Shown here piece by piece: positions 14,911 through 15,587 of a DNA stretch of 15,587 nucleotides. The notes beneath the pieces were generated by a model. It was not told the origin of the DNA. It saw only the letters and a list, made by a program, of their open reading frames with translations, and did not search any database. Positions within the stretch are counted from its first letter, which is position 1. The number at the start of each line of letters is the position of its first letter. This DNA is from CANHEE01 sp049316985 (GTDB taxonomy: Bacteria > Bacteroidota > Bacteroidia > Chitinophagales > Saprospiraceae). A program made the position numbers and the translations under genes. Where the stretch lies: positions 1-15,587 of the forward strand of contig JBMOJB010000081.1 in the NCBI GenBank assembly GCA_049316985.1, written 5' to 3'.

Positions 14911-14918
14911 CAAATGTA
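14911..14918 (-). promoter_or_regulatory. possible -7 element for the minus-strand protease operon
   Basis: On the minus strand 14918-14911 reads TACATTTG, a match to TAnnTTTG. It overlaps the start codon of the divergent LptC-like gene. No TTTG is found at the matching -33 position, so the call is tentative. The leader would be about 60 nt. Confidence 0.3.
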
Positions 14919-15450
14919 TAAATATATCTTGATTTTTATTCTGCTATGCCTGATTTTAAGTTGTGAAAACAACTCAAAATCAAATGATGGGCTTTCTAAA
15001 AATCAAGCGCAAATAGAGACTGCAAAAAAGGTTGAAATTCTTTATAGTGATTCGGCAGTAGTCCGAATAAAAATCAGTAGTGATTTACTACTAAGCCACA
15101 TCGAGCGTGAAAATCCTATTGATGAATTTCCACAAGGTGTGAGGTTGGATTTTTACGACAAGGAGAAGCAACCTTCAAGTATATTAACCTCAAAATATGC
15201 TATTCGATATTCCCTTAGAAATATGGTAATCTTACGGGATAGCTGTGTGTGGCAAAGCATAAGTAACCAAGAGAAACTAGAAAGTTACGAATTGATCTGG
15301 GATGAAAATCAACAGAAAGTATACTCTAACAAACTAGTAATTATTACAACTCCCACTGAGAAAATTTGGGGATATGGTTTCGAAACAAACAGCGATTTTA
15401 CCAGATGGAAGATTAATAAGCCACAAGGCAGGATAACGGTGAATAATTAA
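14914..15450 (+). CDS. LptC-like LPS-export lipoprotein
   Basis: From the ATG at 14914 the product is 178 aa. An upstream ATG at 14806 would add 36 residues but overlaps the opposite gene and lies before the promoter. The signal peptide ends in LILSC, making C17 the lipidated cysteine, followed by an N/S/K-rich tether. The mature part is beta-strand rich with the pattern EFPQGVRLDFYDKE ... LTSKYAIRY ... ESYELIWDENQQKVYSNKLVIIT ... IWGYGFETNSDFTRWKINKPQG, which matches the LptC/YrbK jellyroll family. In the Lpt bridge LptC passes LPS from the LptBFG transporter to LptA. E. coli LptC is anchored by a membrane helix; a lipoprotein form is what I recall for Bacteroidota. No other lpt gene is in view. 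Its TAA shares its last A with a heptanucleotide repeat array. Confidence 0.75.
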   Translation: MYKYILIFILLCLILSCENNSKSNDGLSKNQAQIETAKKVEILYSDSAVVRIKISSDLLLSHIERENPIDEFPQGVRLDFYDKEKQPSSILTSKYAIRYSLRNMVILRDSCVWQSISNQEKLESYELIWDENQQKVYSNKLVIITTPTEKIWGYGFETNSDFTRWKINKPQGRITVNN

Positions 15451-15561
15451 TTACGAATTACGAATTACGAATTACGAATTACAAATTACGAATTACGAAT
15501 TACGAATTACGAAATACGAATTACGAATTACAAATTACGAATTACGAATTACGAATTACGA
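15450..15561. repeat. tandem array of 16 heptanucleotides (ATTACGA)
   Basis: Exactly 112 bp made of 16 seven-base units in phase. Thirteen are ATTACGA, units 5 and 12 are ATTACAA and unit 10 is AATACGA. The first base is the last A of the LptC-like stop codon, and the pattern breaks off at 15562 (AATGAC). The two ATTACAA variants are 49 bp (7 units) apart, each followed by four perfect units, which suggests duplication of a larger block. Read on the + strand all three frames stay open and give the cyclic peptide ITNYELR; the minus strand has frequent TAA stops. It is a simple-sequence tandem repeat with no spacers. Confidence 0.95.
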
Positions 15562-15587
15562 AATGACTTTTCTGTGAAGATTACGAC

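Noticed and set aside
14806..14913. Upstream ATG giving a 36-residue extension of the LptC-like protein
   Set aside because: It overlaps the opposite gene's start, lies before the recognised promoter and would bury the lipoprotein signal peptide.
15450..15561. CRISPR array
   Set aside because: The units are contiguous 7-mers with no spacers and no cas genes nearby.

Overview
The window is AT-rich bacterial chromosome from a member of the Bacteroidota. The grounds are the type IX secretion / gliding core gldK-gldL-gldM-gldN behind a PorP/SprF-like gene, a Rho factor with a long N-terminal insertion, and several promoter-like sites of the phylum's TTTG-N(19-21)-TAnnTTTG form. A Saprospiria- or Chitinophagia-like lineage is possible, but I cannot place it further from sequence alone.

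Layout. 1-67: the last 21 codons of an unidentified + strand gene. 235-1296: a membrane fatty-acid desaturase with its own promoter. 1341-1886 (-): an uncharacterised lipoprotein, convergent with the desaturase across a 15-bp-stem hairpin. 2222-3997: rho, with a roughly 170-residue disordered, charged insertion. 4136-4390: zinc-independent (type B) ribosomal protein L31. 4551-5759: a GlmU-like protein (degenerate nucleotidyltransferase plus left-handed beta helix). 5812-6561: a spermidine-synthase-like SAM-dependent methyltransferase. 6709-7680: PorP/SprF. 7893-12384: gldK, gldL, gldM, gldN, ended by a strong bidirectional terminator. 12424-14843 (-): two genes 2 bp apart. One encodes a 441-aa protein with a YbjN-like region. 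The other encodes a trypsin-like serine protease with a zinc ribbon and a C-terminal YbjN-like region. 14914-15450 (+): an LptC-like lipoprotein, divergent from that pair. 15450-15561: exactly 16 tandem copies of a 7-bp unit (ATTACGA).

How the genes work together. GldL and GldM form the proton-driven inner-membrane motor, GldK (lipoprotein) and GldN form the periplasmic ring, and the PorP/SprF protein is an outer-membrane component. With LptC (LPS transport), much of the right half serves the cell envelope. rho and rpmE2 are housekeeping genes of gene expression.

The part closest to an undescribed system is the minus-strand pair at 12424-14843. The protease keeps an apparently intact His/Asp/Ser triad but has no signal peptide or membrane segment. 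It carries a CPxC...CPxC zinc ribbon and ends in a YbjN / secretion-chaperone-like domain. Its partner gene seems to contain the same kind of domain. I infer a cytoplasmic, chaperone-targeted proteolytic module. No mobile elements, CRISPR arrays, tRNAs or rRNAs were seen.
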